Positions 37,125-45,944 of a stretch of 64,000 nucleotides of DNA are shown here, in pieces. Each line of letters opens with the position of its first letter. Position 1 is the first letter of the stretch. The notes below the pieces were generated by a model. That model searched no databases and was not told the DNA's origin. It saw nothing but the letters and a program-made list of their open reading frames with translations. Made by a program: the position numbers and the translations under genes. The stretch comes from Massilia sp. erpn. GTDB lineage: Bacteria > Pseudomonadota > Gammaproteobacteria > Burkholderiales > Burkholderiaceae_D. The DNA lies in the NCBI RefSeq assembly GCF_024400215.1, contig NZ_CP053748.1:1550001-1614000 (forward strand), written 5' to 3'.

Positions 37125-37244
37125 TTAGGAGCGTGGCACTGAGCGGCAAGAAGTTGCCATGCTCTATCCCAAACCAGCCTAAATGAATCTTACGAAATAA
37201 ACGAAATAAACGCAACCAAGCATGCAAGCTCTACGAAAAAGAAG

Positions 37245-37470
37245 GTGCTGCCTTCTTGTGTATGCCAGGCCAGCATACCCGACGCCAGAGAGCGCGCCCG
37301 TGAATACAAACTGCTTGCCGACAAGGGCATTGATCCACGGGAGGACGAGGCAAAGAAGCGTACAGCAGCGCAGGCTGAGCGTAGAGTGCAGGAACAGATC
37401 GTTTCAAAGCGTACCCTACCCCACGTATCCGTTCACGGTCTACGTCGCACGTTCAAAAATTCAGCGGAGT
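37245..37470 (+). pseudogene. Tyrosine integrase remnant with a large internal deletion
   Basis: The frame reads DARERAREYKLLADKGIDP, typical of the N-terminal DUF4102-like region of P4-type integrases, and within about 40 codons reads VHGLRRTFKNSAEW, the Arg box of the catalytic domain. The middle of the enzyme (about 200 residues) is missing, as is the Tyr region. The 3' end joins phage primase sequence. No active integrase is therefore encoded here. Confidence 0.65.
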
Positions 37471-38002
37471 GGGTAACGAAGCCCGCCCGCTCTACCTTGA
37501 CCCGGACGAGCGGCGCTGGCTTGTGTTCAACAAACTGACACATCGAGTTGACCGCCCTGAAACGCAAGGATTTCTGGCGAAGCTACAAGAATGGCTACAC
37601 GTGCCGGGGGCATACGACGCGATCCATCGCTGGTTCAATGAATACGATCTAACGGGCTTCAATCACAAGAACCCACCAACATCGTCGGCGTTGCAGCAGA
37701 TGGTAGACCTCAGTGTAAATCCGCACGAAGAGTTCGCGGCTGGCTTCATCAAAGATAACGTCGTGTTCCAGCTTTCAGAACTTCAGGCGGCCTTCAAAGA
37801 GGACGGCCTACCACCAGCAAGTCCTTCCCACGTGCCCAACATCATGCGCAAGCTGGGCTACGAGAAGGCGCAGATGCTCATCAACACCAAGCGCAACACG
37901 TACTACTTCCCGATGGGCTACACGCGTGAACAAGTGCAAGGGGTGTGCATGGCCCGTGCAATGGGTGTGCAAGAGGCGGACGGCATCACGGCACCGTTCT
38001 AA
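37469..38002 (+). pseudogene. C-terminal remnant of a phage/plasmid primase-helicase (DUF5906-like)
   Basis: The 177-codon frame opens inside the integrase remnant. LDPDERRWLVFNKLT, the FLAKLQEWL helix, the YDLTGFNHKNPPTS stretch and the downstream winged-helix-like part resemble the end of D5-like or DUF5906 phage replication proteins. The ATPase domain with Walker motifs is absent, so it is a fragment. A GTG could start translation at 37469, but no function is expected. Confidence 0.5.
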
Positions 38003-38099
38003 AACAACGACTTACGAGAGCGCAAGGGTATGCAATGGGCAACCCGCGCTTACCGTCTTATACAGAGTCGGCTTTACCGCTGACAGACAGGAGAAACAC

Positions 38100-38732
38100 A
38101 TGATTGACCAATACGATTCCGACAGCGAACGCGCTAACGCAGCGGCCTACACCGCCATCGGCTTCCATCGCTGCACCGAGTTCGACCGCAAACGCGAATT
38201 CACGGACCCCGCCGGAGAAACTTACGGCGCGAAGCCCGACCGATACAACCCGATCACGAAGTTGTACATCGACGAGAAGTACGCCCCCCTCAACCACAAG
38301 AAGAACCGTGCGACAGCTAAACGAGGGGAAGCTGCGGCAGCAGCACGCTATGACGCCGGATTCAGCAAGGCGAAGTCACGCACGTCCTACCAGCTTAAAG
38401 AAGGCTGGAATCACGCAGTCGCCAAGCACGTTGGTGTGCAACAGGTTCTGTCGCCAGCAGTGTTCGTTCCCGTGTTTGAGGACCCCATCGAGCCTGAAGA
38501 CCTCGATTACTACTACGAGAAAAAGTTACGTGTCTGCACTCGTAAAAGCCTGCCTTCGTACAGTGCCTGGGCCATGTTCAGCAAGTTGGGCATCCCATGC
38601 GAATTCCGGTTACACACCGAAGCGGGCAGCAGCGTCAGCTTTGAAGGCTACGAGCGCACAAAGCAGGAAGAAGCCGCTGCCAAGAAGGCCATCGCTGCAG
38701 CAAAGCGTAAGGCCAGCCGTACGATGGGATGA
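38100..38732 (+). CDS. Phage-like protein of unknown function, nuclease-like pattern
   Basis: A 210-residue protein with AGGAGA before ATG 38100. I do not recognise the family. KPDRYNPITKLYIDEKYAPLN (about 41-61) has a PD...(D/E)-x-K spacing reminiscent of PD-(D/E)XK nucleases, which is only a suggestion. The C-terminus is a Lys/Ala-rich helix. It lies between phage remnants and the DarT1 pair. Confidence 0.5.
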   Translation: MIDQYDSDSERANAAAYTAIGFHRCTEFDRKREFTDPAGETYGAKPDRYNPITKLYIDEKYAPLNHKKNRATAKRGEAAAAARYDAGFSKAKSRTSYQLKEGWNHAVAKHVGVQQVLSPAVFVPVFEDPIEPEDLDYYYEKKLRVCTRKSLPSYSAWAMFSKLGIPCEFRLHTEAGSSVSFEGYERTKQEEAAAKKAIAAAKRKASRTMG

Positions 38733-38773
38733 GATGGGGCTATCGACTACGGGTGTCAGTGCTGCAAGTTCGC

Positions 38774-39484
38774 TTAGTCGAAACCTATACGGTCCTGTAC
38801 AACTGTGTTCTCGTGGGCATTGCTGACCTTCATCGCCTTGACCGTATTTAAATACCGCTCTTGGTCTTGAAGAAATGGCTTGTCCAGTATGCTCCTACGG
38901 ACGAGTGATGAGTACAGGGCGGCGGCGTATGCTTGGCAGTTGATAGAGCGCTCTGGATTAAAGGCGATGTCCGTGAAAGCGTCATAGGTCAGCACTTCGT
39001 CAGCAAACGTAGGGTGTTTGTACAACGCATTCATGTAAAGCCAGTCGTAGAAGGCTGTACGAGGCTCCAACGGCCAGGACTGCCCAAAGAAGCGAAACTC
39101 CGTCATTCGACCGTACTGGTTCAGCCTAGGATCGCGCTTTGCTTCGAGTGAAGTTTTGCCCAACAGGTCAGTGAACGGACCACCTCGCTCGAACACTTTG
39201 CTTGCTTGGTAAGCGCACTCCACGCTGAACTTGCGCTCCTGTTTCACAGTCTTAATCATAAGGTTGAACGCACTAAGCTTCACACCAAGGTCTTGCTTGG
39301 ACTTGCTTGAGATTTCCAGCATCGCCTTTACCCCTAATCGCTCACTTGCAGCTACGTGAAGGGAGTCAATTGACTTCTGGGCTTGCGATAGCGCCATGCC
39401 GGGGAACCATTCAAAGTCCACAAGCACGGTAGAAACCAAAGCCGGTCCATCAGGTTCCGGGATAAATACAGGTCGCTTAGCCAT
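38774..39484 (-). CDS. NADAR-type antitoxin associated with DarT1
   Basis: A 236-residue protein of the DarT1-associated NADAR antitoxin family (formerly a DUF), recognised by the N-terminus MAKRPVFIP, VECAYQASKVFE, FYDWLYMNAL, FTDIAFNPERSINCQA. NADAR proteins remove ADP-ribose from guanine bases. It has no macrodomain, unlike DarG. It starts at 39484, overlapping the DarT stop by 8 bases, so toxin is encoded first and antitoxin second. Identification is from memory of the family pattern. Confidence 0.75.
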   Translation of the reverse strand: MAKRPVFIPEPDGPALVSTVLVDFEWFPGMALSQAQKSIDSLHVAASERLGVKAMLEISSKSKQDLGVKLSAFNLMIKTVKQERKFSVECAYQASKVFERGGPFTDLLGKTSLEAKRDPRLNQYGRMTEFRFFGQSWPLEPRTAFYDWLYMNALYKHPTFADEVLTYDAFTDIAFNPERSINCQAYAAALYSSLVRRSILDKPFLQDQERYLNTVKAMKVSNAHENTVVQDRIGFD

Positions 39485-40100
39485 TTGCCTTCCAGTGTGC
39501 GTAGTCTTGCCGGTACTTAAACAAGCGGGGAATGTAACGGAAATCGAAATCCGGGTACTTTGCGGCATATTGATTCTTTAGGGCGCTGTCGTCAAATGCC
39601 ACACCGACAATACGGGCAGGCTCAATGTCGTCAAAAACTAAAACCTCAGCTTGCGGATGAGTGGGATAGTCCACCGGTAGCCCCATTTCGGCCCGTACCT
39701 TGTCCTCGAAGTCGTCAAACAGGGTCTTGAACGCTGGGAGCCCCATGCGCTCCCCAATCGCTACATTCGCCACTGCTGCCTTCGCGGCATTCTGACGGCA
39801 AAATGCGACACGCTTTTCCCAAAGCAAGCTAGGCCGCAAGACCACCACCGCCCATTGCTTGCCCGGGTTAGATTGCCTGACCTGATAAAACATCTTGTAG
39901 TTTGGAAAGCCGATAGACAAACACAACGCGTCCTCATGGTCGAGTCGGTAAGCGTCGTTGACAAGCGGGACTATTCTCCGGGCAGCGCATTGCTTTCTGG
40001 TAAGAAGACCGTTCGCCAGTATCGAGGGCAAATTTTCGATCTGAGTGAAGTGAAACAGAAACTTAATGCCACGTTCTTTCGTGAACTCTTGGATCGACAT
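39477..40100 (-). CDS. darT: DarT-family DNA ADP-ribosyltransferase toxin (DarT1 type)
   Basis: A 207-residue DUF4433/DarT protein. The NAD-binding start FLFHFTQIENLPSILANGL (His17), the central Arg region and the catalytic Glu152 in HPQAEVLV fit the family, which ADP-ribosylates single-stranded DNA bases and acts as a toxin or phage-defence effector. GAGG lies 6 nt before ATG 40100; a longer frame start at 40169 lacks homology. Pairing with NADAR rather than a macrodomain points to the guanine-modifying DarT1 branch. Confidence 0.82.
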   Translation of the reverse strand: MSIQEFTKERGIKFLFHFTQIENLPSILANGLLTRKQCAARRIVPLVNDAYRLDHEDALCLSIGFPNYKMFYQVRQSNPGKQWAVVVLRPSLLWEKRVAFCRQNAAKAAVANVAIGERMGLPAFKTLFDDFEDKVRAEMGLPVDYPTHPQAEVLVFDDIEPARIVGVAFDDSALKNQYAAKYPDFDFRYIPRLFKYRQDYAHWKANG

Positions 40101-40703
40101 TGCCAGCCTCTCAAGGATAGAAGTTGCATTAAAGTATATCCTATTGTGAAACTGAAATACGATCAACACGATGAGGTTACTAAGATTGCTGACCCGCCAT
40201 GCCCCAGTACAACGTCTATCACCGGGCTTGCCCTACCGCATTGTGAAGGACGCAACCTGACGTGATAGGAGGCTGCAGCAGCCTAGTCCATCCGTGGCCT
40301 GTGCAACGCTGCCTACCAGCGCCAACAGAGCGCTACGCCATATTTTAGAAAACTGCCTGGCGAATTATCCCGGGCCAGCAACGCGTTAAGCAACCCGCTG
40401 GACCTTCCAACCTTCCAGGCCCAATGTGACGCCGTGAGGATATTCCGGTGCATTCAGCGACGGTTTTTACACGGTTGGCTGCTCGTTAAGTCAGCCCCTT
40501 GTCCTCTCTCAATTCCAGGTCGTCAGCCGCGTCCGTGGATATCTCCCCGGTTCAGACAGGGACCGCATCCCGGACCGCAGGCCCGTTAAAATCCCCCGTG
40601 AACATCCTAGAAATCCCAGCAGGCCCACTTCCCGGAAATTTTTTAGGGTCAACTGCCCACCACGATATACTGTCCCGACACCAACAAACTAGGGACTGAA
40701 CCG
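40101..40703. other. Non-coding gap between DarT and the membrane protein gene
   Basis: No convincing gene was seen in either strand. A -10-like TATACT (40666-40671) with TTAGGG 17 bases upstream may drive the next gene, and an AGTATA (TATACT on minus) at 40133-40138 may be the -10 of the DarT pair. Confidence 0.4.
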
Positions 40704-41099
40704 ATGGACGCAGGGAACTGGATAACCCTTGGGGTGGGAGCATTCACGGCCTTCAATGGCTGGGCGCAGTTCTACATCAAGGAACGGATTTTCTCGAAAA
40801 CGGATGCTTCCACCGACAAGGTGCTGGCGTTATTCAAGAGCCGCATTGGTATTACGTTCATCGCCTTTACCGGAATACTCTCCGCAGCGACAGGCGTAGC
40901 TCTAGCCATTCTGGCAACCTCCGACGAACCATTGACGCGCCTAGCATGCCTCCAAATCTCAACGTGCACTGCACTGACGTTCTTCAACTTCATGGTGGTA
41001 CATTCGCTGTTCACCCTGAGAAGGCTGGCATCATTGAAGCAGGACATCAAAGACTCGGAACGGCGCGCAAAGGCGTTTGCCTACTACGTGGGGCAATAG
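40704..41099 (+). CDS. Small membrane protein of unknown function
   Basis: A 131-residue protein with three hydrophobic segments (about 5-22, 47-70 and 82-105) and a basic C-terminal tail (SLKQDIKDSERRAKAF). No family is recognised. GGGA lies 9 nt before the ATG. It lies just upstream of the RHIM-like protein on the same strand, 66 bases apart, and they may be co-transcribed. Confidence 0.6.
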   Translation: MDAGNWITLGVGAFTAFNGWAQFYIKERIFSKTDASTDKVLALFKSRIGITFIAFTGILSAATGVALAILATSDEPLTRLACLQISTCTALTFFNFMVVHSLFTLRRLASLKQDIKDSERRAKAFAYYVGQ

Positions 41100-41165
41100 C
41101 AACGCGCTGGACTTCCCACCCAGGTACTGGCAGCAATCATGCCCTTCCTTTTGGAGCAAGTGACT

Positions 41166-41687
41166 ATGTACGACAACGTTGTTTTGGAAAGCAAGAGCGG
41201 TTCCCGCTATGGTGCGTTTGAAACGGTAATGGAAGATCGCAAGGTCACAATCTTTGATGAAGTAGTTAGGATCAACGTGGGCGACACCCTAATCTGGTTG
41301 CATCCCAGCCTTGGCGAACGGCGCTATCTAATCGAGAGCGTAGACCTAGGGCGCGGCCCCGGAGCGCCGGGCAGGCCCGGAACGATCCGTCAGTACCTCA
41401 CCATCCACCCAGCCGATGCCGCTCCTACCACGGCACCGCAGCCCGTGACGAAGAACACCACCGTCAACATTCATAACTCGTCCGGTGGATTCCAGATAGG
41501 CGACAACAACACGCTTGGCATCCATAACGCGCTAAATGACCTTGTGCAGAGGATCAACGACGCCGACGCTTCCCCAAAAGAGAAGGTAGAAGCCAAAGAG
41601 AGTTTGATGGGTTTACTGCGCCTGCCGGTTGTCGGGACGATCCTTGGTAGCGCTGTGAAGGCACTAATCGAGATGCTGGGCAAGTGA
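41166..41687 (+). CDS. Protein with a RHIM/amyloid-like motif and hydrophobic C-terminus
   Basis: A 173-residue protein with a beta-rich N-terminal part (about 1-80), a Pro/Thr linker, a motif F-Q-I-G-D-N-N (109-115) flanked by Asn/Ser residues, a charged helix (about 122-148) and a hydrophobic C-terminal helix (about 150-172). The motif matches the core I/V-Q-I/V-G-x-x-N of RHIM and related bacterial amyloid signalling motifs. ATG 41166 is chosen because GGAG lies 8 nt upstream; 41139 is the alternative. Function is unknown; a signalling or defence role is inference. Confidence 0.55.
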   Translation: MYDNVVLESKSGSRYGAFETVMEDRKVTIFDEVVRINVGDTLIWLHPSLGERRYLIESVDLGRGPGAPGRPGTIRQYLTIHPADAAPTTAPQPVTKNTTVNIHNSSGGFQIGDNNTLGIHNALNDLVQRINDADASPKEKVEAKESLMGLLRLPVVGTILGSAVKALIEMLGK

Positions 41688-41708
41688 CATCACTAGCACG
41701 TGGTAGCA

Positions 41709-42251
41709 CTAGGCTTCCTTTTTAAGGCGATCCCACTCTCGCTTTAACACCACCTTACACAAGCCTCTGGCCTCATCTACGAGGTCAGGGACATATATGT
41801 GCTGACGACCAGGCGCCCCCTGTTGAAAACAACCAGCCCGTACACGATTCAAGGCATCCATCAAGGCAATATGATCGGCCTCTTTCGGGTTCAGCATCAT
41901 ATCTATTTGGTTGAGCATGAAGACCATCTTCCGATCCACCTGCTGTATTTGCAGTGACTCGTGTTCTTCAAATTTGTCCTCGTCTTCAGGCGAAGGTACG
42001 ACCTGATCGCCCCCGGCAACGTAATACCAGTGCGCTGTACTTAGGAATTCCGCCACTCTGTCCCGCAAGGAGTCGATCCACTTCTGACGCATTGGTGCAA
42101 TGACCTGCTTCTGCGCCACAGCAAGCGAGGTAGCCACCTGCCGACCGGCTACAAGCCAGCTAACGAAGGGAGCGACCACTATCGCCAGCGCCGCAATTAT
42201 CAATGAACAGATTGGAATCCAGAATGCGAGTGCGGGGTCAGTCGGCTGCAT
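41709..42251 (-). CDS. Single-pass or double-pass membrane protein of unknown function
   Basis: A 180-residue protein with an N-terminal hydrophobic region (about 8-35) and a long, mostly helical charged cytoplasmic part. AGGA precedes ATG 42251; longer starts run into the neighbour's promoter region. It lies on the opposite strand from the RHIM-like gene. No family is recognised. Confidence 0.6.
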   Translation of the reverse strand: MQPTDPALAFWIPICSLIIAALAIVVAPFVSWLVAGRQVATSLAVAQKQVIAPMRQKWIDSLRDRVAEFLSTAHWYYVAGGDQVVPSPEDEDKFEEHESLQIQQVDRKMVFMLNQIDMMLNPKEADHIALMDALNRVRAGCFQQGAPGRQHIYVPDLVDEARGLCKVVLKREWDRLKKEA

Positions 42252-42375
42252 GTAGGTCCTCAGAAGGGTTTGATAGCCCGCCAATCTACCATGCCCACGC
42301 TGCGTAAGCACACCAAGCCTTGGCCCGGTCATCGCAGGGTGATAGCATGGATTACCACGACCGTCACAGCCTGCC

Positions 42376-42864
42376 ATGTCCTACGAACCTTCGCCTTGGA
42401 TCGCTACCGGTGTATCCGTCCTGTCGCTACTGGTAGCCAGTATCAACTTCTTCCGTGACCGCGCAGTTCTCCAGGTCACTTCCTCCTATGAACCGGGCTG
42501 GAACGAGTTCACAGCGCGCATACGCATCACCGCAGTGAACAAAGGGCGTAGGCCGATCATATTGCATTCTTGGGGCGGTGCTGCAACCAAAGGCCGATTC
42601 ATCCGTCGCATTGATGGTATCAAGTGGATGACGCAGCAGTTCGTAGACAGCGAAGGCCATACCCTCACCGAACAGAAACCCTACCATCATGTGATAGAGG
42701 CCGCCGATCTGGAATTCGATCTACAGGACGGTACGGACTTCATGATTGACGACGTGTGGATCATCGACACCGTAGGCCGTCGCCACAACATCAAAGGCAT
42801 TAGAGAGAACGTCGCCAAACTGCGCGCTTGGGCTGCAAAACAGCATCCTAGCCGCTTCGTGTAG
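42376..42864 (+). CDS. Membrane-anchored protein of unknown function
   Basis: A 162-residue protein with one N-terminal hydrophobic segment (about 8-27) followed by a beta-rich soluble domain with two Trp-containing strands (HSWGGA, IKWMTQQF). Divergent from the previous gene. It resembles small proteins found beside phage remnants, and no function is assigned. Confidence 0.6.
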   Translation: MSYEPSPWIATGVSVLSLLVASINFFRDRAVLQVTSSYEPGWNEFTARIRITAVNKGRRPIILHSWGGAATKGRFIRRIDGIKWMTQQFVDSEGHTLTEQKPYHHVIEAADLEFDLQDGTDFMIDDVWIIDTVGRRHNIKGIRENVAKLRAWAAKQHPSRFV

Positions 42865-42901
42865 CCTCAGACTCACGCACAAACGGATCAACTGGATACA
42901 C

Positions 42902-43174
42902 TTACAGACCAGCATTGCCCATCAATTGCTCCACAGTGACGCCAAGCGTCCTGGCGATCCTGGCGATCACCAGCAGGGCCGCAACCGAGTCACCGCGCTC
43001 CACACGACCCAGATAACCCTTGTCCAGTTCAGCAGCAAAAGCCAGCACTTCTTGCGTCATGCCTTTCTCAATTCGCAGCCGACGCACCGCATCGCCAAAG
43101 GCGACAAGATCGGGGTGTTGGCGGTCAGGTGAGTAGGTAGGCACGCCTAGATGATGATGGTATGCTACGGCCAC
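42902..43174 (-). CDS. XRE-family helix-turn-helix regulator
   Basis: A 90-residue DNA-binding protein. The HTH is MTQEVLAFAAELDKGYLGRVERG (about 39-61), followed by the usual dimer helix. Such small regulators control phage or defence islands. It probably controls nearby genes in the island. Confidence 0.8.
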   Translation of the reverse strand: MAVAYHHHLGVPTYSPDRQHPDLVAFGDAVRRLRIEKGMTQEVLAFAAELDKGYLGRVERGDSVAALLVIARIARTLGVTVEQLMGNAGL

Positions 43175-43226
43175 ATCGAGAGTCTATAGACTCCTTATCG
43201 CCACTCCATCGACCATTCAGAGAAAA

Positions 43227-44132
43227 ATGAAAGCTTTCATCACTGCTGCCTTACTTTGCACACCCCTCCTTGCATCGCCGTCATTTGCAGCCGACAGTCG
43301 CAACTACGAGAAGGAGGCAGAAGATAAACGACCGAAGCCAAGTGAGGGTTTATTGGCCGACGCGAAGGAAAAGATACGGCAGGACAGTGAGGAGCAGGCC
43401 ATTCGATCAATGAACAATAACCCGGACTACTACACTGCGGTCAGAAAGTACCGAGATAACCCGAAACGAAGCGGACCGAAATGCTACCTTGCCGCCAGCG
43501 AACATTGGTCAATGTGGACGGGCATGCCGAAACCGGAATTTGCAGCATGCGATGAGGTCGTACGCCAAGAAATACGATCCATTTATGAGGCCGACAAGGT
43601 AAGGTCAGACGAAGTGGCAGCAATTGCAGCGAAGAGCGCAGCGACGCAGGCTGAGAAGGACGCTCGTATCGAAGAAGAGGAGCGGGAACTCGACCGTACG
43701 GCTGGCCCATTGAGACTCAACCCGAACGCTGGAGACATGCGCCCTACAGTCGTTCACTTCCCAGATCGCTCTTGCATGAGCAAACACATCGGTAACGAAA
43801 CCTTCGTCAGTTGCGGAGAGTACCGGAATATCGTCGCGGAGATGGGGGCAGAGAACTCACGAATTGACACACAAATCCGCGATGAAGCATGATATGAACG
43901 CAGGGAACGTATTGCTAAAGCCAAGTCAAAGCTGGACCTTGGCAAGCAAATAGCTGAACTGGATGCTATTAACGCTGACGTAAACAAGGCTGCCGTCAAT
44001 AAGCTGTTTGCTCAGTCGCCTAAGGGATGGGCATGTGTCCAAAAGCGTCTACCGCCCGGTAAAGACATTATCGACTCGACCGACAAAGATGTCGCTGCCT
44101 GTGCAAAAGCGTTCAATGGGAAGCAGAAGTAG
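43227..44132 (+). pseudogene. Secreted protein interrupted by one in-frame TGA
   Basis: The frame starts with a signal peptide (LLCTPLLASPSFAA, about 8-21) and encodes 221 residues before a TGA at 43890-43892. The same frame stays open for another 79 codons (YERRERIAKAKS... to KAFNGKQK) and ends in TAG at 44130-44132. The downstream part is helical and charged like the upstream part, so the TGA looks like a single CGA-to-TGA change in an intact gene of about 301 codons. A sequencing error or readthrough is possible. The 204 bases from 44133 to the tRNA hold no gene. Confidence 0.65.
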
Positions 44133-44336
44133 CTGGCAAGCGCACACCGCCCGTTGTTTGGCGATCAAGGAAAGCACGAAAGACGAAAATTGTTGTCCAA
44201 AATGGACTCGGCGTAACAACTCTCAGCTAGTAGAATTTCGCTTACAAGGCGCTTACATACGTCTAAGCTCGGCACCTTCCGACACGAGAAAAGATAAACG
44301 ACTAATCGCTATCTACTTGATCTATATATGGAATTT

Positions 44337-44412
44337 TGGTGCGGCTGGCGGGGATCGAACCCACGACCCTTGGCTTCGGAGGCCAATACTCTATCCACTG
44401 AGCTACAGCCGC
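44337..44412 (-). tRNA. tRNA-Arg (CCG anticodon)
   Basis: A 76-base cloverleaf on the minus strand begins with GCGGCTGTAGCTCAGT and ends with CAGCCGC-A-CCA, with CCA encoded. The anticodon loop is CT-CCG-AA between a TTGGC/GCCAA stem, so it reads CGG Arg codons. The T-loop is TTCGATC. The 3' end faces the low-GC island, which is the usual side for integration. Confidence 0.93.
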
Positions 44413-44516
44413 GCGGGTGGGATGTCGGAAGTGAGACGAAGGATACCGGCTTTCGCCGCCGCCGTCCATGAGAATGCAGAAATTATTGCACAAATCGCAT
44501 CAACAACCCTGCCAGC

Positions 44517-45935
44517 TCAGAATTGGAAGTAGATAAAGCCGCCGTTGCCGCGCGTGAAAACGATGCTCAGATAGGTGATCGCAGCGAAATTGGCGCCAAA
44601 AGCCCAGGCGGGCTGGCGGTTGACGGCCGCCATCAGCAGTTCGCGCCAGCGCATCGGGGTGAAGTGCAGCAGGGCGGCGGCGGCCAGCGCCAGCAGGGCC
44701 GAGAGCGACAGCGGGAAGCGGCCGTCCAGCGGTCCCGCCATGGCGGCCAGATAGGAGCCGGCCACCGCCAGGCTCTCGCTGCGGAACAGGATGCGCGTCA
44801 GCGAGACGATGCTGAAGATCAGCGCCACCTGCAGCGCCAGCCGCAGACCGCGGTAGACGGGCGCCGGCAGGCCGCGCGCGGTGCGCGCTTCGCTGCGCAG
44901 GTGTTCCAGCGCCACCAGACTGCCGTGCAGCAGGCCGTAGACCACGAAATTCCAGCCCGCGCCGTGCCATAGGCCGATCGCCACGAACACGATCAGCAGA
45001 TTGAGCCAGGCCGGCGCGCTCCATGCCGCCGACAAGGGCGTGTACAGGTAGTTGCGGAAGAAGGAGGACATGCTGATATGCCAGCGCTGCCAGAAGTTGG
45101 CGACGCTGGTGGCGAGGTAGGGCCGGTTGAAGTTGGACGGCAGCCGGTAGCCCAGCATGCGCGCCGCGCCCAGGGCCATATCGGTGTAGCCGCTCAGATC
45201 CAGATAGGCTTGCAGGCTGTAGCCGAACATGGCGAGCCAGAGGAAGGCGGAGGAGTACACGCCGGGGTTGGCAAACGCGGGGTCGACCAGATGGCTGCCC
45301 AAGGTATCGGCCAGCAGCACTTTCTTGACCACGCCGCGCAGCACCAGAGCCAGGCCTTCGAAGCGCTGGTCCTCGCTCACGCGCACCGGCTGTTCCAGCT
45401 GCGGCAGGAAGTAGGCGGCGGGGACGATAGGCCCTGCCAGCAGGCGCGGGAAGAAGGCGATGAACAAGGCGAAGTCGCCGAAGCTGCAGGTCTTTTGCAG
45501 CCGTCCCGCATACAGGTCGATGGGGTAGCTGATGGCCTGGAAGGTCATGAAGGAAATTCCCACCGGCAGCAGCACGCTCACCAGCGGCAGCAGCGCGTCC
45601 TGCCCCATCCACTGGGCCATGCTGTTCAGCATGGCGGCGAAGAAGTTCAGGTATTTGAAGTAGCCGAGCATGGCCAGGCTGGCGACAACGGCCGCCGCCA
45701 CCGCTGCGCGCCGCAGGGCGAGGCTGCGCACGCGCAGCACCACTTCGCCGGCGCTGTAGTTGATGACGGTGAAGGCGGCCAGGAGGCCCATGAAACGCCA
45801 GTCGATGGTGGCGTAGAAGTAGTAGCTGGCGGCGGTCAGCATGGCTTTCTGCCAGCCGCCATGCGCGCGCAAATAGTGGTGGGCTGCCAGCACCAGCAGG
45901 AAAAACACCAGATAGGCGAAGCCCGTCAATTCCAC
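44517..45935 (-). CDS. MBOAT family O-acyltransferase (AlgI/DltB-like)
   Basis: A 472-residue polytopic membrane protein. The MBOAT signature is clear: FLARGP-like FPRLLAGPIVPA, the FWQRWHISMSSF loop and LWHGAGWNFVVYGLLHG containing the catalytic His. Such proteins pass acyl groups across or onto surface polymers. It is 9 bases downstream of the adenylation/carrier/SGNH fusion on the same strand, so it is the probable transfer partner. Confidence 0.9.
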   Translation of the reverse strand: MELTGFAYLVFFLLVLAAHHYLRAHGGWQKAMLTAASYYFYATIDWRFMGLLAAFTVINYSAGEVVLRVRSLALRRAAVAAAVVASLAMLGYFKYLNFFAAMLNSMAQWMGQDALLPLVSVLLPVGISFMTFQAISYPIDLYAGRLQKTCSFGDFALFIAFFPRLLAGPIVPAAYFLPQLEQPVRVSEDQRFEGLALVLRGVVKKVLLADTLGSHLVDPAFANPGVYSSAFLWLAMFGYSLQAYLDLSGYTDMALGAARMLGYRLPSNFNRPYLATSVANFWQRWHISMSSFFRNYLYTPLSAAWSAPAWLNLLIVFVAIGLWHGAGWNFVVYGLLHGSLVALEHLRSEARTARGLPAPVYRGLRLALQVALIFSIVSLTRILFRSESLAVAGSYLAAMAGPLDGRFPLSLSALLALAAAALLHFTPMRWRELLMAAVNRQPAWAFGANFAAITYLSIVFTRGNGGFIYFQF

Positions 45936-45944
45936 GGCCGGGCC

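Noticed and set aside
38774..39484. DarG-type macrodomain antitoxin
   Set aside because: No macrodomain GDIT/NAAN-type motifs are visible; the NADAR-like pattern fits better.
43890..43892. Selenocysteine reading of the TGA
   Set aside because: No selenocysteine insertion hairpin directly follows and the protein has no redox family. A point mutation is simpler.
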